NCBI GenBank assembly: GCA_008921705.1
Contig: VFFE01007022.1
Coordinates: 247,738-311,737 of the forward strand
Source of the DNA: Burhinus oedicnemus
Taxonomy: Eukaryota; Chordata; Aves; Charadriiformes; Burhinidae
Reading direction: 5' to 3'
DNA length: 64,000 nucleotides
How positions within the stretch are numbered: position 1 is the first letter of the stretch; each line of letters begins with the position of its first letter. The notes under the pieces are model-generated. The model did no database searches. It saw nothing but the letters and a program-made list of their open reading frames with translations, and was not told the DNA's origin. The translations under genes were made by a program, and so were the position numbers. Shown piece by piece: positions 49,826-63,049 of this stretch.

Positions 49826-50430
49826 GCACTCATTGGCATCCTGGGGTGCATCACGAAGAGTGTGGCAAGCAGGTCACGGGAGGTTATCCTCCCCCTCTAC
49901 TCTGCCCTGGTGAGGCCACACCTGGAGTACTGTGTCCAGTTCTGGGCTGCCCAGTTCAAGAAGGACAGGGAACTGCTGGAGAGGGTACAGCAGAGGGCTA
50001 CAAAGATGATCAAGGAACTGGAGCATCCCTCTTATGAGGAAAGGCTGAGGGACTTGGGTCTTTTTAGTCTGGAGAAGAGAAGGCTGAGGGGGGATCTCAT
50101 CAACGCTTATAAATACTTACAGGGAAGGTGCCAGGAGGATGGCACCAGTGTTTTTTCAGTGGTGCCCAGTGACAGAACAAGAGGTAATGGGCACAAACTT
50201 GAGCATAGGAAGTTCCATCTGAACATGGGGAGGAACTTCTTTCCTTTGAGGGTGGCAGAGAGAGCACTGGAACAGGCTGCCCAGAGAGGTGGTGGAATCT
50301 CCGACTCTGGAGACATTCAACACCCACCTGGACGCCATCCTGTGCAGCCTGCTGTAGGTGAACCTGCTGTGGCAGGGGGGTTGGACTAGATGATCTCCAG
50401 AGGTCCCTTCCAACCCATGTGATTCTGTGA
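49826..50430 (+). mobile_element. Young CR1 LINE 3' fragment, sense
   Basis: The fragment enters ORF2 at TTGGCATCCTGGGGTGC (the GILGC block) and runs through [38 protein letters not shown] and [19 protein letters not shown] to the 3' UTR and the tail GATTCTGTGA. The open frame spanning 49667-50389 is a chimera of unrelated upstream sequence and CR1, not a gene. By eye it differs from the reverse complement of 63050-63655 at about 19 of 600 bases. Both carry (AG)4 at the equivalent of 50257-50264, where other CR1 copies here lack the extra four bases. Confidence 0.96.
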
Positions 50431-53400
50431 GAAGCAAACCTCTCATTGGAAATACAGCTCTTTGGGATGCAAAGAGTCACAAAATTTAGGTTCATTTTTA
50501 GTATCTGTTTAGCAGTTGCTTTCTATAGCGTGCGTTTAAAAAGAAGTGGCTTCCAAGTATAGGTGTCATTAGGATTTATAGTTCATGGCTTTGTTTTTTT
50601 GTCTTCCTTCTGCATGCTTTTTTTTCCTTTTTTTCCTCTGCTTTTTTCCACCTACTTATTCTGGGCTTCTTGTAGCTCAGTGTAACATCTGAAGTGACTG
50701 AAAATACATGGATATTTAAAGATTAGATGAGAGATTCAGCACTATAAATCTCAAGGTAAAGATTCTGCAACTGCATCTGACAAATTCTGTTGAAACACAG
50801 GCCATAAGGTATAATTCATCACACCTTTCCAAACTTGCACTGGCCCTGCAGGGCCATCAGGATTTAGCATTTGCTTAAATAAACTGAGACCGTATGATTT
50901 AGTGTGTAATCAAGAACTGGATCTAAGGAAAAGGGTGACATTTCACAAGGTCACTCTTGTTGGTGTAACAAAAGCAGCTGTTTGCACAGCAAAAGAATGG
51001 GAATAATTAAGAAGACTTTCTGAACCCAATTAGAATTGCAATCAGGGAACATTGCATACTGTGGGAGGTACGCTACGTTAGTCATCATAAACGTTAGTTT
51101 TTCCCTCTTCAGATAGTACTTTATCGTTAAAATCTGGCCAAACATGTAATTCATCTTTTATTTTGGCATTTTGTTTTATATAAGTGCGTTACTGACAATG
51201 AGTCAAAGCTGGTTAGTTTTCCTTTCATTTTCTTTCACATATCAACATTGCACGTTAGCTGCTTTACATCAGGTGTTTGCATCTAGTTTTTGCTGTACTG
51301 TTTTCTAATTGTAGTCTTACCGTTCAGTCTCTGTTTTCTTAAATTATATCAATGTATCCTTAGACATTTCTTAATTTACATGACTAAGAAAAATACTCTC
51401 CATAACATTTAAAATTTAAGAAATCTGTAAGACAGCATATTTTATTTTAAAAAAGTCACAACTAGCAAAATCTCACAGTTTCTATGTAGTACTGGTGAGA
51501 GTGTCTAGGACTACTGTGAGCAATAAAAAAATTTATAGTTATTGTGTGTTCATAGGGATTAGGATCTAACAGTTTGTACCATGGGAAACTCCACACTTAG
51601 TACGACGGTGAAAACTTGGATTTCAAAAATGCAGAAAAATTCAAAGGTCCTTCAGAAATGGTATGATAAAAATGAACATAAGCTTATTGTAGATCACTAA
51701 AATTATACCCTTTAAAAATTTGGAAAATACTGCTATCGAAGTCTTCCCGTTGAAAAAGAAAATAAACATCCTTCTTTATTGAGGTCCACTGCATTTCGAC
51801 CTACCAGGACTAGTTCAAAAGACCTATGACCGCGTGGCATCATGGTAACATCTATGAGACTTCCTTAAAGACACATTCTGAGGCAATTTCTTAGAGAAAC
51901 TTAAATATTCTGAGCAAAATTGGTAAACCACGTGGGATGTGAAACAAGGCTGCCATCATTAAATGCAGTAGGAAATTATAGAATAACCTTCTACCCAAAA
52001 CTAAACTGGATCTTGGTTTTGTCTCTCTCTTACACTTGTGTAAATCCATTTTACCTCATACGATAGTAAAACCAGCACCAATTAGAGAGGAATTTTTCAC
52101 CAAAGCAGAATAATTTCCTGAAGTAGAACTTAATATCATCACTCAGGGATGTTCTCACATGAATTACCCTCATAGCTATTTCTGTCTATTGTTTTAAAGA
52201 CAAGACTAACCCTCCTGTTTTTCTGCTCACCTGTAGAGGGGGTGAATGAATCACTTAATCCCATGTGCCTCCATGTACCAAAAATGTAGCTTTAGTCATT
52301 TTGTATAGTTACAGCTTGCAGTTGTTGCTGAGGAAATGGTGTGATTACAACTTTATTCTTGAGACCTGTCTGAGTAGCAAACTCTTTTACTGTGCAGGGG
52401 TGTAGATGGAATCACAGTTGCTGAGACTGTAGTCAAGATAGATATCTGTCTAAATGCATGCAAGTGATCTGTGGGCTGTTGTAAGCTCAATTTTCTCTTC
52501 TAAGGCACTGGAGCAGAATCAACGGAATGACTGCTGGCTTAAATGGTGAGTTTGTTGACACTTACAGAATAGCAGAGGGATACTGAGAGAAAAATGAAGA
52601 GAACAAGGAAAGTTGGCCTGGAAGCGAGGTGACGCACGTTCAGTGTGGGAGATGAGTTCTGCAGTATCTGCCTTCAGGCTTTCCAAAGCTACAAGGTCTC
52701 CAGAGCAGGAACGGTGTATCTCGTAGTAATACCTAGTGTCAATCTATAGCACATATATCAGTGATTAATACCTGCGTTTAGAAACCTGAGCGTAAATGGA
52801 GTTTCATTACTGACTGGCAATGGTGTGTCTGACACATTAAAGCAGCTGTTGGTGCCAGGATTTTCTGATTAATCATTTTGGCTTTGGCAACTGTTCTTCC
52901 TTCCCACTTTCCAAGCTCAGCTGGGGTTCACATAACAAACCTCTCTTCTTTCTGCATTTTCCCACTGAAAAAAGCAAAGAAATGCATATGTCACAATAAT
53001 TCTAAGGAGATTCTGTGTGATTGTTTGAATGATAGCTTGAATGAGGGCATGGACAAAGCTCTTAATGTATTGCGTACTGAATGTCCAGAACCTGCTGACT
53101 TCATATTGGAAGGCACCTAGAGGAGAAGGAAGTACTATTACAGATGATATGTAAGAGCAGGTTTTGACTGACCTATGTTTCTTCAATTGTTTTAAAGAAT
53201 CATTAGGGCTAGCTTTGTGGACAGTGCCTATTAATCTTTCATTAATCTAAATAAACCATGAAAATTGTATTGCTTCTGCATGAATGTCACGCAGGGGAAT
53301 GAGCCCCTTCTTGGGATAGTATCCTTAAAGTCCATCCTTTTGTCAGAAGTGGAGTCTTCTTAGGCATGCTAAAGACTGATGTAATAGTAATTCTAGAGAC

Positions 53401-56400
53401 CTAGGCTGGTCGTCAGTGAACTTGAATGTTTGCTGTTTGTTTTGGCCAGTTAGGAAATGACTGTGTTTTCAAATGAAAAAAAATCAGGACTTCCATCTAA
53501 ACTCCTCCTATGGATATTTGAAAAGACTAGTTTATGAAAAGACATTGCAGGAAGATGGGAAACAAGCCAATTGAGAAAAGCCCATTTTTTAATAGTGATC
53601 GAACTTCAAATATATCTCTGTAGTCTATAGTTCAAGTACTGAGAAGAAAATCCCCCACCACCTCTGTCTGTGACTCTTCCCTAACTAAGCTCTGAAGCCC
53701 AGGACTGACAGCCCTGAGTTGTCACAAAGAGGGGACGGGTGTTAGAGAAAGTCAAGTTCAGCAGAGGATACATAAAACTTAAATCACTTTTGGCAGTCTG
53801 TCAGAAAAAAAAAAAGAGAGATTTCCTTTATAAATCTGTCCACTGTGCTTTTGAATATGATTGTTTTGTCCAAGCCTTCTCTGCAATAGTAAAATAAGGA
53901 TGAGTCTGGAGGCTTACTTCAGGCCAGTCAGCGCCGTAGAGATGATCAGAAGATTCTTTTAGGCTCATAGCCAGATCACAGAAATAAAAGCTGAAGGAAA
54001 ATATGTATTATTCTGTTAAGTTCAACTCCCTTCTGAGTCATAAGTGCTCCCTGTTTGATTGTTCTCTAGTGCTTTGTTCATCCTAGCACTGAATCGCCAT
54101 TACTTTGGGGGGGGTGGTGGTGTTGTTTTTCCACTGCTAACTTAATTCCATCAGTCTAATATCATTGGCATGATGTCTCTCTCATTTGGTATTTACATCA
54201 TCCTGAATTTCAGAGTAAGTTAAAATGTATCCAGCTCAGCAACTTTCCCATTTTGGGAAGAATATCAGATAGTCCCTGTTTGTAACTTTAGATGTATCAC
54301 GTACATTTCCTTTCGTGTGCAAGAGTCCAGCTCAGATGCAAAGCATGTATGTCTAGTCATGGCCTTGGGAATTGCTTGGTACTCTGGTTGGTTGGTTGGT
54401 TGTTTTTTTCAAAGAAAACTAGTTTGCAAATTAGCAAGATTTTTACATGATATATCACAATATTGGCTTCCTTTCTGACAATGAAGAGTGGAGATTGTTG
54501 CTTTATAAATATTATCAAAAGAACAATCCTGGTAAGCTTACAAGAACTCTACTTAAGCAGGGGACAGAACTGTTGTCACAGTCATTTTCCTTTTGAAACC
54601 CACTAGAAAGGATGCTCTTACAAGAACACTGCAAAACTGTTAAGACTCATCTTCTTGTTAAGTTTGAGGATAAATAGAGTGGCAAACAATACTTTTATTC
54701 TTCTCTAGTTTGTTTTTAAAATTTCACTGGGTCTTCTTTGAAGCTGGTAACTCATAGTTCATGATTCATTGCAATAATAAAGCTCTGAATTACTGAACGA
54801 GTAAACATCCTGGCTACAGTAATAAAACAAACACTCCAAAAAGCACAGGAGAAATACTGCATGCCAGAATATTCTAAAATACTCAAATCAATTCAGTCTT
54901 CTTTGGGACCCAAGAAAAGATACTATGGTCCAAATGTGCAAAAAGAGTGAAAATACTGTATAAGCCCCTGTATACTTAAGAGTGTCTGTAAAGATGAAAT
55001 TGGGTGGTTCTCATCCTGAAGAATTGTGAAGAATCAGCATGACTTTCAGTCTTCAGGTATTCAAAGCCACATATAATTTTTCAGTCGTCACTGTCATTGA
55101 TCAGAGTACGGGAAGTAAGTCCTCAGATTGCTTTGAGGACTCAACTTTTGTTCTGTGCCTGTGCCCTTGTGTCAGGCGGATCTTGTAGCAGGACTTCTCA
55201 GATGAATCTCTGACAGGTCTGTAATGTCCCTTGGAGTTTCACTCCAGGTGTGGAAGGTAACAAATGATCCTCCTAGTAACAGCCTCTGGACGCTTTTTGT
55301 CTCCTTAGTTTTTATATTGATATATGGTGACTGTAACAGGGACCTTCCCTCTGGACTGAAGAACAAGACTGCTGCTGACTTTTGTGAGTTTCCTTCAGAG
55401 ACATTCAGATAGTTGTTCTGTGGATAGAACTGGCATTTTTCCTTCACTTACTTCACTTGACTAAAAACCACACCAAATTCTACTACTTCAAATTTCAAAT
55501 GGAGATTGATGATTCGTGCTCCATGAAAATCTCTGTAGAGTATGAGGTAGGATTTTTCTTACATGTATGCAAGTGTTACTGCACATAAATCAGGCAGTCA
55601 TTATTTTGAAGATTGGTTAAAATCTGCAGAAGCCAGAAGTAGCTTGAAAGTTCAACAACGGGAAGTACAAGAGTTCACAGCATGACTCTGGTCTCCCAAA
55701 AGCAGCATGAATTAAAAGGACCAAATATCAAAAACATGACCAGACTGAGGGCCGGTGTCTTCATGAGTTACATCATTCAAATGTAACGAGGGTGTGGAGG
55801 GGGAATAAATAACACAAAACATCAGGATGCATTTGTGCATAACCAGCACTGTTTCGATTATGAAATACAGAGTTTGGGACATAGTGTCATTAGTAATTGA
55901 CAATACACAGCTGTGTCTGTCTAATGAAACCTGGCAAATTCATGGCCCTGCTTTTATGAGCACTGATTATAGTGGACCTAATCGTTGAAACCTTGTTAGG
56001 TTTGTGAGGAAGACCTCAGTCTTTCTGTTGCGCTGTCATTATTTAGCAGGTGTCCTTAAACAGAGGTGCACTGCCTCATTGCTTGCTTGTTTCTTTTCAC
56101 ACTGTCCTTAGAGCCACCTGCATTTTCCTCCAGTCTCTTACCTCAGTATCTCTTTTTGGTGATCCCAGATACATGCAATTTCGTCTCTATGCTATCAGGG
56201 TATGTATGTGCCGGACCAAGAAATTGCCATCTTCATTATTTAAACTGAGTGACAGTGTGATTGCGGGTTTGCATCAGCTCCCACACTTCATTTACAGTTT
56301 GTCAATATTGTTTCTTCTGCCTTTACCGCAAGTCTTTTGCTACCCTTTTCTGTCTTCTTGTCATACACACTTATGTGTCCTCTTGTTTTTCTTTCCAAAC

Positions 56401-59400
56401 ACGTCGTCTTCTTTTCTCGTCCTTTTTTCCTCCTGTGTCTTTGTCCTTCTTTATCTTGTGCTCCCTGCTTTTGCTCCCTTTGTCCACTCCCACTGCAGAT
56501 GTTAGCTGTGCTGTAACTTTTCCTTTGTAAAAACACTCTCCATATTGTTCTCACATTGATGCTCCTGTTGATTGCTTTCCTAATGCCGCTGTGCAGCCGT
56601 TTGCTGCCACCCAACGCAGCGACGCGCTTGCTGCAGCACCCTGCCCACCATGGGGCTCTCTCCCCCCCAGCCACCTCTGCCTGGCTGCAGCACTCAAGGC
56701 TCGGACCCACCCTGTCCCCCGGTCAGACCAAAGCATGGCTGTCCTGCACAAGCACTCACTCCAGTGCTCTGGAAGTGCCCCCTCCACACAGCTTCTGGTT
56801 TATAAGAAATGAGCTAATGTTAAAAGAAGGGAGGTAAGTTGTCAAATTTAGCCAGGACTGTCAAGATGTGCCCTAGTGTGACTGTTCCATGAAGCTAATG
56901 GTAAAGTTGCAGTTTTTAATGTGGGTTCACACCTAACAGTCTTACTGCCCAGATAGTCTGAGTGTTTTCCTCTTAGAGTTTGGGGAGGTGAGTGTCAGCT
57001 TGGCGTCCAGTTTGGGGACGCCAGATTATACTTCAGCTTATCCTGGTTCAGCACTGCATGGTGGCTTTATTATGCTGTATGATGGTGAGCAGTGGGCTTG
57101 CTTTTATGTAGCTATTAACTTCGAACTGGGCTTCAGACTGGAAAATGCTAGTACATGTGCAGGAGAAAGAAGGATGTTGGAGATTTTCATCAGTACTGCA
57201 GAATTTGTTTGCTCTGAGAAGGGCATGGAAGACCTTTTGTGATGTTTGCTTATTGCACAGACTGTTTGCCTGTGGGACCGCATCTGTGCTTCCATATTTC
57301 CTCATGTGCCCTATCACATAATATTAGCCAATATTGAACATCTACAGCAATGGCCGTAAGAGATAAAAGCATTATTCATTATTATTTTTATACATACTTT
57401 CTTGAAAATGTAATTTCAGTTTGAATTACAACTATATAAGCAATTAAGACATAATTGGAAATGGGTTTGTTCCATTAACTGCCCTTCATTTAAAAATACT
57501 GTGACCTCAGGCTCTGCTTCCCTTTATATGTTATATATATATAGGCAGGCCAGTTGATACGGCTTGCCTGTGACAGAAATCACGTGCTTCCACTACTGCA
57601 CGTGGGCATGATTTGGAAAGCACATGCCAAAGACCATGGAACATGGCACATGTCCACATCCTTGCTCATCCCTGTACTGTCTCATGGGCAATAGTACTGA
57701 GTAATGCTGCATGATTGTTTTTCCCCCAGTCGTGAGCTTTATGTACTTCATTTTTGTGTGTACCCTTACGGACACCGCATCAGTGAGCCATGTCGATACC
57801 TGTTCTGTGGATGCTCAGTAGCACAGAGTGTGGGAAACCACACAGCCATTGGACTTCAATGTTCAAGAAAAGCTGTGCTTCTGCAAGGCTTTTATTCTTT
57901 TAACTATATCAATCTTACCAAGCTCCAGGATTGTTTTTTTTAATTTTTTTTGTTCATTGATTGCATTGCAAACTTGCTAAAAATCCTTCTGGCATTCCCC
58001 AAAATGCTGTGCACACCCTCCATCTGTTACGCGGGGATGCCTGCATATTATTGCTCAAAGTAGCAGTCACCAAATTAGTCTTCAATGCAGAGGTGAAAAC
58101 ATATTCCTTTTTCATGTTCCTCAGCAAAACACACGTATTTATCGAAAACTATTAAAATATTTAGACTTACTCCATGGGCAAAATATTCTCTTATACAGCA
58201 TTTCCCTTCAGTATTCACTGCATCTTAGAGTTATTAAACTTCGCGTTGTTTCTGTTGAGTACTGTGTGCAAAAGGATCTTATTTATTACTGATATGAAAG
58301 AAATCATCTTCTTTTCCCCAAAAAGCTGTTCCAGAACTTTACTGTTGGCCTTTCACAGACAGGCTGTACCTAGAGCAAGAGCTGAGTCAGACTAGCAAGC
58401 AGCCTGATGAGGAAGTGACCTGGTTGTGTCTCCACTTACTGCATCCCACTCTCCGTATATGGGATGTCTGACAGTTTATTAGTACTAGACTGTACCTATT
58501 TAAAATATCATCCACTGACAGCAAATGTTCATTTTGTTGTGCAATTTGAACAAACCAGAATTTCCTGGTACCAGAGAAATCAACCTGCCCTTATTAAAGT
58601 AAATTGCCCAATGTTTGTTGAGCTTGGTGGCTTCAGGAGCAGAACCTAATTGATAGAGCATTTGCTTTCAATGTACAAATTTGAGCTACAGTAAATAACA
58701 CTGCAGGTCTTCATAACCGTTTCCAATTTTAAATGTAGTTAATTCCCCTGTTTACATTTCCATTTTTCTGTATTATACTCTAGCAATGACGCCTTGTGTA
58801 TGCTTTGAGAGCGGTGGATTATATGAAGATACGTACTGTTGCATGAGGTTTCATTTCTCATTGATTTGCATGTTGGAACATGTTATTCCTCTGTAAGTTT
58901 AAGTTTGCTCTAGGTTTGATAGGTATCGTGAGTTTTGATAACTGGTAATTCTACATAAACCTTCTAAAATTACCACAACCAGAAATCCTTTTGTTCAGCA
59001 AAAATATATCCTCTTTTTTAATTTTCTGTTTAGTTAGCTTGATTTTTTGGATCATTCGTATCCTCATTATTATTTCACCTACCTAAGTCCCAAATTAGTT
59101 AGAAATGTTTCTGTACAACTTGTGTACTGCTCCACCATTGTTCCCACAGAAATACTAGAGCTGTGGTGGCAGTAGGACTTTCCCCAAGGTGATGATAACC
59201 TAGTTTGTTACACCCCAGTTATAAACTTCAGTTCCACACTCAAGGCTAGCTCCCTTTAAAGTTAAAATTTATTAGAGGGATTTTTCAGCAGAAAAATTAA
59301 GGGAACTTAATCTCTAAAGCAATTAGTCTTCTGACACCTCTAAATTTTAGTATTTTTTTGGTTTTGAAGTCCATCTCTGTATAACTTCCAGTAAGCTGCA

Positions 59401-60220
59401 GTTACAGTACCGCATTGAAGCTACGCTAAATGGAAAACTGCAGGCTGGTGACCCACAAACAAATGTAAGCAGAAGAGATGGCACGTCTGCATTCCTGATT
59501 CTTTCCATAAACCGCACTATCGTTTCAGCTACTGTTTTGGCGCAGTTTCATCTGGCTGAGCCAGAGTTTAGACCATGGCTAATCTGTGGTCATAACATAA
59601 TGAGAGCAGAATGTGAAGAGATTTTGCTCTTTTGCAGCACAGTTGTGGCAGCTGAACATTTACCTTCAGCTAAACCCTGGGGCAGGACTAGGAACTTCTC
59701 TACAAAACTGTCTTAGTAGTCACAGAGAAAGCCACAGATTTACCAGTTTTTTCCATGTTTTCTACCGTTGAATCTGCGTGTTCAGCCCAGCCATTATCTT
59801 GCATGAAGCAAGTGGTTTTATTCGTGACAATTTGACCAGAAATTATTGGATCAGATAGGAAAAGAGCAAGTGTGTATCCATGTTCTGTTTTGCTTTTCTA
59901 GTCTATTTTAAATCTCAGTTTGACAGCCTTTACTTTCAGTACCCTGCTGCCTTTATGCCTAAATGCATTCAGCTGAGCTATTGTGTTCATTTATTGCATT
60001 CTGGTACAGTTTGTTCAGGAGATGGAGCTCACACAGGGTACTGTACAATGTTGATAATTGACCTGTGTGGGAAACAAGGAATTCAGATACACCCCAAGAG
60101 TGCCAAGCCAGTCAATATGACAAAGTTTCTTCCGGTCAGTCATGAATGCTGGAAACTTGATGTGCAAACTGGAAACAATCAATCAGAAGATAATCGTTCT
60201 TACAAATGGAACTGGTCATT
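50431..60220 (+). other. GHR intron 2 stretch (non-coding)
   Basis: The longest stretch without a recognisable mobile element. Noted: G-rich (GGGGGGGG then TGGTGGTG) at 54105-54121, (GGTT)n at about 54388-54404, a pyrimidine-rich region at 56280-56520 that yields the open frame 56050-56505, GC-rich 56580-56740, and TATATATATATA near 57531-57543. No receptor exon 3 or 4 was seen, and no gene or RNA. Confidence 0.4.

Positions 60221-60269
<49 letters not shown>
60221..60269 (+). repeat. (ATAG)n microsatellite, about 12 units
   Basis: Twelve uninterrupted ATAG units plus one base. It abuts the AAAG tract, making a compound microsatellite. Likely highly polymorphic. Confidence 0.97.
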
Positions 60270-60271
60270 AC

Positions 60272-60293
60272 AAAAGAAAGAAAGAAAGAAAAA

Positions 60294-60357
<64 letters not shown>

Positions 60358-60363
60358 AAAGAA
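60272..60363 (+). repeat. (AAAG)n microsatellite, interrupted
   Basis: About 22 AAAG units with one short A-rich interruption near 60289-60295. It is a pure purine strand. The long F/L/S-repeat frames on the minus strand here are repeat translations, not genes. Confidence 0.96.
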
Positions 60364-62076
60364 ACTGGTAAGCCAAGAGTATATGAATCCAAAACAAAAC
60401 TGCTCCCTGCTCAAAAATTCTTGTGCCTGTTGAAGGAATACCTGTGAGACAAGGAACTGAGTCCTGTCATGAGGAAGTGAAAAGGAAGTGGGACCTTAGG
60501 GATACATTCCTTTGAAGTTAGGGTGTAAGAGACCAAGTCTTGATCTGTATTGTGTGTGCGTTGCTAATCCTCTCCATTGTAACTGATGCCACTTCTGGCT
60601 GTGTTATGATCCCTTTTCCTAGAAGAGTTTGTACATGTTACAGCCCTTAATTTAGCCCATATATAAAGCTGGTGAATTAAACAGAATTCATTATTAAGAC
60701 ATTGTAGAGCCTATATCTAAGATCCTGCTGGACCTCTCAAAATGTAAGTGAAGTTTGATTCTGTTCAGTTCATTTCATCATGTTAAGAAGTGACCGTGTG
60801 ACTTTATTTACCCCTGGAGATGAGGACATGGTCTGCATGGGCTTTAAATACTGTATGTTCTAGCTATAAATATGGTGAAGGCATCAACAGAAATATTCTA
60901 ATTTAGGTTTCCCAGTGTATCATTTTCTCAAATTCTTAACCTGTTTTGTAAAAATAGCTATATTTGTTCTTGATGCATGTAGCTGAGGATAGAAACAGGA
61001 AGAGCCATAACGTACTTTCTTGCACACTCTCTGTTTATAGAAGAAGGGAGAGAGTTATGTCTTGTTGATTATAGGTATTATGCAATTGAGGCAATTTTAC
61101 TCAATTTACTCTTTGAAGTAAAGGCACAAATTTTTTTTTTTGTTTGGTTTGGTTTGGTTTTTAACAATTATTTGATTTTCAGTTAAATAGAAAAGAGATT
61201 CAAGTTTGAGATCTGGAACATTCATACCTTTCAAAACTTACAAATATACTGTTCTTGAATCTTTTATTCTGTTTTATTTTGGATCTGTGTTATGACAGTC
61301 TGCAATTTCATGATCATGTCCTGTTTTAAACAAAAATTTCCACCTCGTGAAAGTTGTATGATGAATGATGTAAAAATGTATAAAAGCTCAAATCAAGGTC
61401 AATCAAAAGCATTTTGAGATTTAGGCCAAAGCTGTCAAATATTGAATACCATACCAGACAAAATCAGGCACAATAGTAAAAATGTTTCATTTCAATATTT
61501 TCTGAAAAAGAACAGTGTGATTTTTTCCATTTGCTGCAACACTTCATTTAAAATTTGTTTCAATTTTAAAAATAAATTATTTAAAGTTCAGTGAAATGGA
61601 AAATGCTGGCTAAGAAAGAGAGAAAAAACCTTTCTGTTTAAATTTTTCCAATCAAACATCAGTTATTTAAGGTTGGCAAGAAGAATTCTAAATTCTTTGG
61701 TGGAGGGAGGTGGGGGGTGTAAGCCTCTGAACTTATGAAATCTCTTATTTACATACAGATGGTCAGGCCTTATTCAGTGTCCAAAGTGTGAAATAAGGCA
61801 GTGATATGGGATGAGCAAAACAGAAATTTATAATATTCATGTATTAGTTACTGCCTGATGTGGATGCTTGGCAGTGTATATTTGAACCATTAAGCCCAAG
61901 AAACACAAATTGCTCTGGTGTTGAACGGCTGCGTCTGTCTGAGCTGTAAATAAAGGAGTCAACATGCAGGAAGGCTACAATATCCTCATGCGTAGGAGGA
62001 AGCATCTGGTGCATGTGAATGTCTGTACCTTAATACTTTTTCCAACTTTGAATGTAAATATTTTGTACTAAATATT
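60364..62076 (+). other. GHR intron 2 stretch (non-coding)
   Basis: AT-rich intron with a short (GGTTT)n run near 61140-61160. No gene, RNA or mobile element recognised. Confidence 0.4.
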
Positions 62077-62320
62077 ATCATAGCATCATAGGATGCTTTG
62101 GGTTGGAAGGGACCTTTAAAGGTCATCTAGTCCAACCCCTCTGCAATGAGCAGGGACATCTTCAACTAGATCAGGCTGCTCAAAGCCCCGTCCACCCTGA
62201 CCTTGAATGTTTCCAGGGATGGGGCATCTGTCACCTCTCTGGGCAACCTATTCCAGTGTTTCACCACCTTCACCATAAAAAATTTCTTCCTCATATCTAG
62301 TGTGAAATTCTGATAGCCAC
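62077..62320 (-). mobile_element. CR1 LINE 3' fragment, antisense
   Basis: The + strand begins with a reverse-complemented diverged octamer tail (ATCATAGCATCATAGGATG), then GGTTGGAAGGGACCTTTAAA and GGTCATCTAGTCCAACCCC. It continues to CTGGGCAACCTATTCCAGTG, the ORF2 C-terminal WNRLPRE block. The minus frame near 62166-62348 reads [19 protein letters not shown] short, moderately old truncated copy, separate from the next CR1 to the right. Confidence 0.95.
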
Positions 62321-63049
62321 AGTTGTGATACTGCAAAAATATTTGCAAAGAACTTCACGTGCCGAGTCCAGAAGCATCGTGTCATTCCCTGGCCAGGGAT
62401 CATTTCACCAATCACAAACACCTGACTCATATCTACATTTTAAGTACCTTATGGAGACATTTTCTTAAATAAATGATCATATTTCCCACATAGCGAAGAG
62501 AGGTAGACACTTCTGTGTGCATGCGATCTCTCTCTGGAAAGCTTTCCAGGCCAAATAGGAAACATTGGCATTAGACACTTAAAAATCAAGAAAAAGTTAA
62601 GTGCTTACTTTGAAAGCAGTGAGTCATACCTGCAACTTTTGTTTTTATTTTTCTCACAAGGGTTGATGAGGCTGACTAACTGTAGCAGTCATTTCATGGC
62701 CCTACGTCATTTCAGTTTTGACAAAGAACATAAATTATGAATGTAGAAGTGGCATATGGCAGAACAAGCACATGCTCGGAGCTGTCCTCATCTCTCTCAG
62801 AGCAAGGTTATATCTACACAATGTCACATACACAAACCTGAACTCAGTTCAAGGTAGCTACTCGGATGAGTAAACACACCGCAAAACTGCTCAGCTGGAT
62901 AGATACTAAGCTGTGGTTAGTGTAATACCAAGCTCTGCAGTACCACACTTTCTTTAAAGCAAATGCAGGGGTAGTTCAGGTATATCTGTACTGAGCTAAC
63001 CAAGCACAGCATAACCAGATGGTCAGAAGAGGTGATTATCCCACTGTAT
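62321..63049 (+). other. GHR intron 2 stretch (non-coding)
   Basis: Unremarkable intron separating two antisense CR1 copies. Nothing recognised. Confidence 0.45.

Noticed and set aside
49667..50389. 240-codon open frame, + strand
   Set aside because: Only the part after about 49826 is meaningful, and it is CR1 ORF2. The N-terminal part is random sequence read in frame.
56050..56505. 151-codon open frame, + strand, hydrophobic and pyrimidine-rich
   Set aside because: The apparent membrane-like character comes from a CT-rich DNA composition, and overlapping frames on both strands are also open. No family recognised.
60136..60414. Minus-strand frames with long FLS and YLSI repeats
   Set aside because: These are direct translations of the AAAG/ATAG microsatellite.
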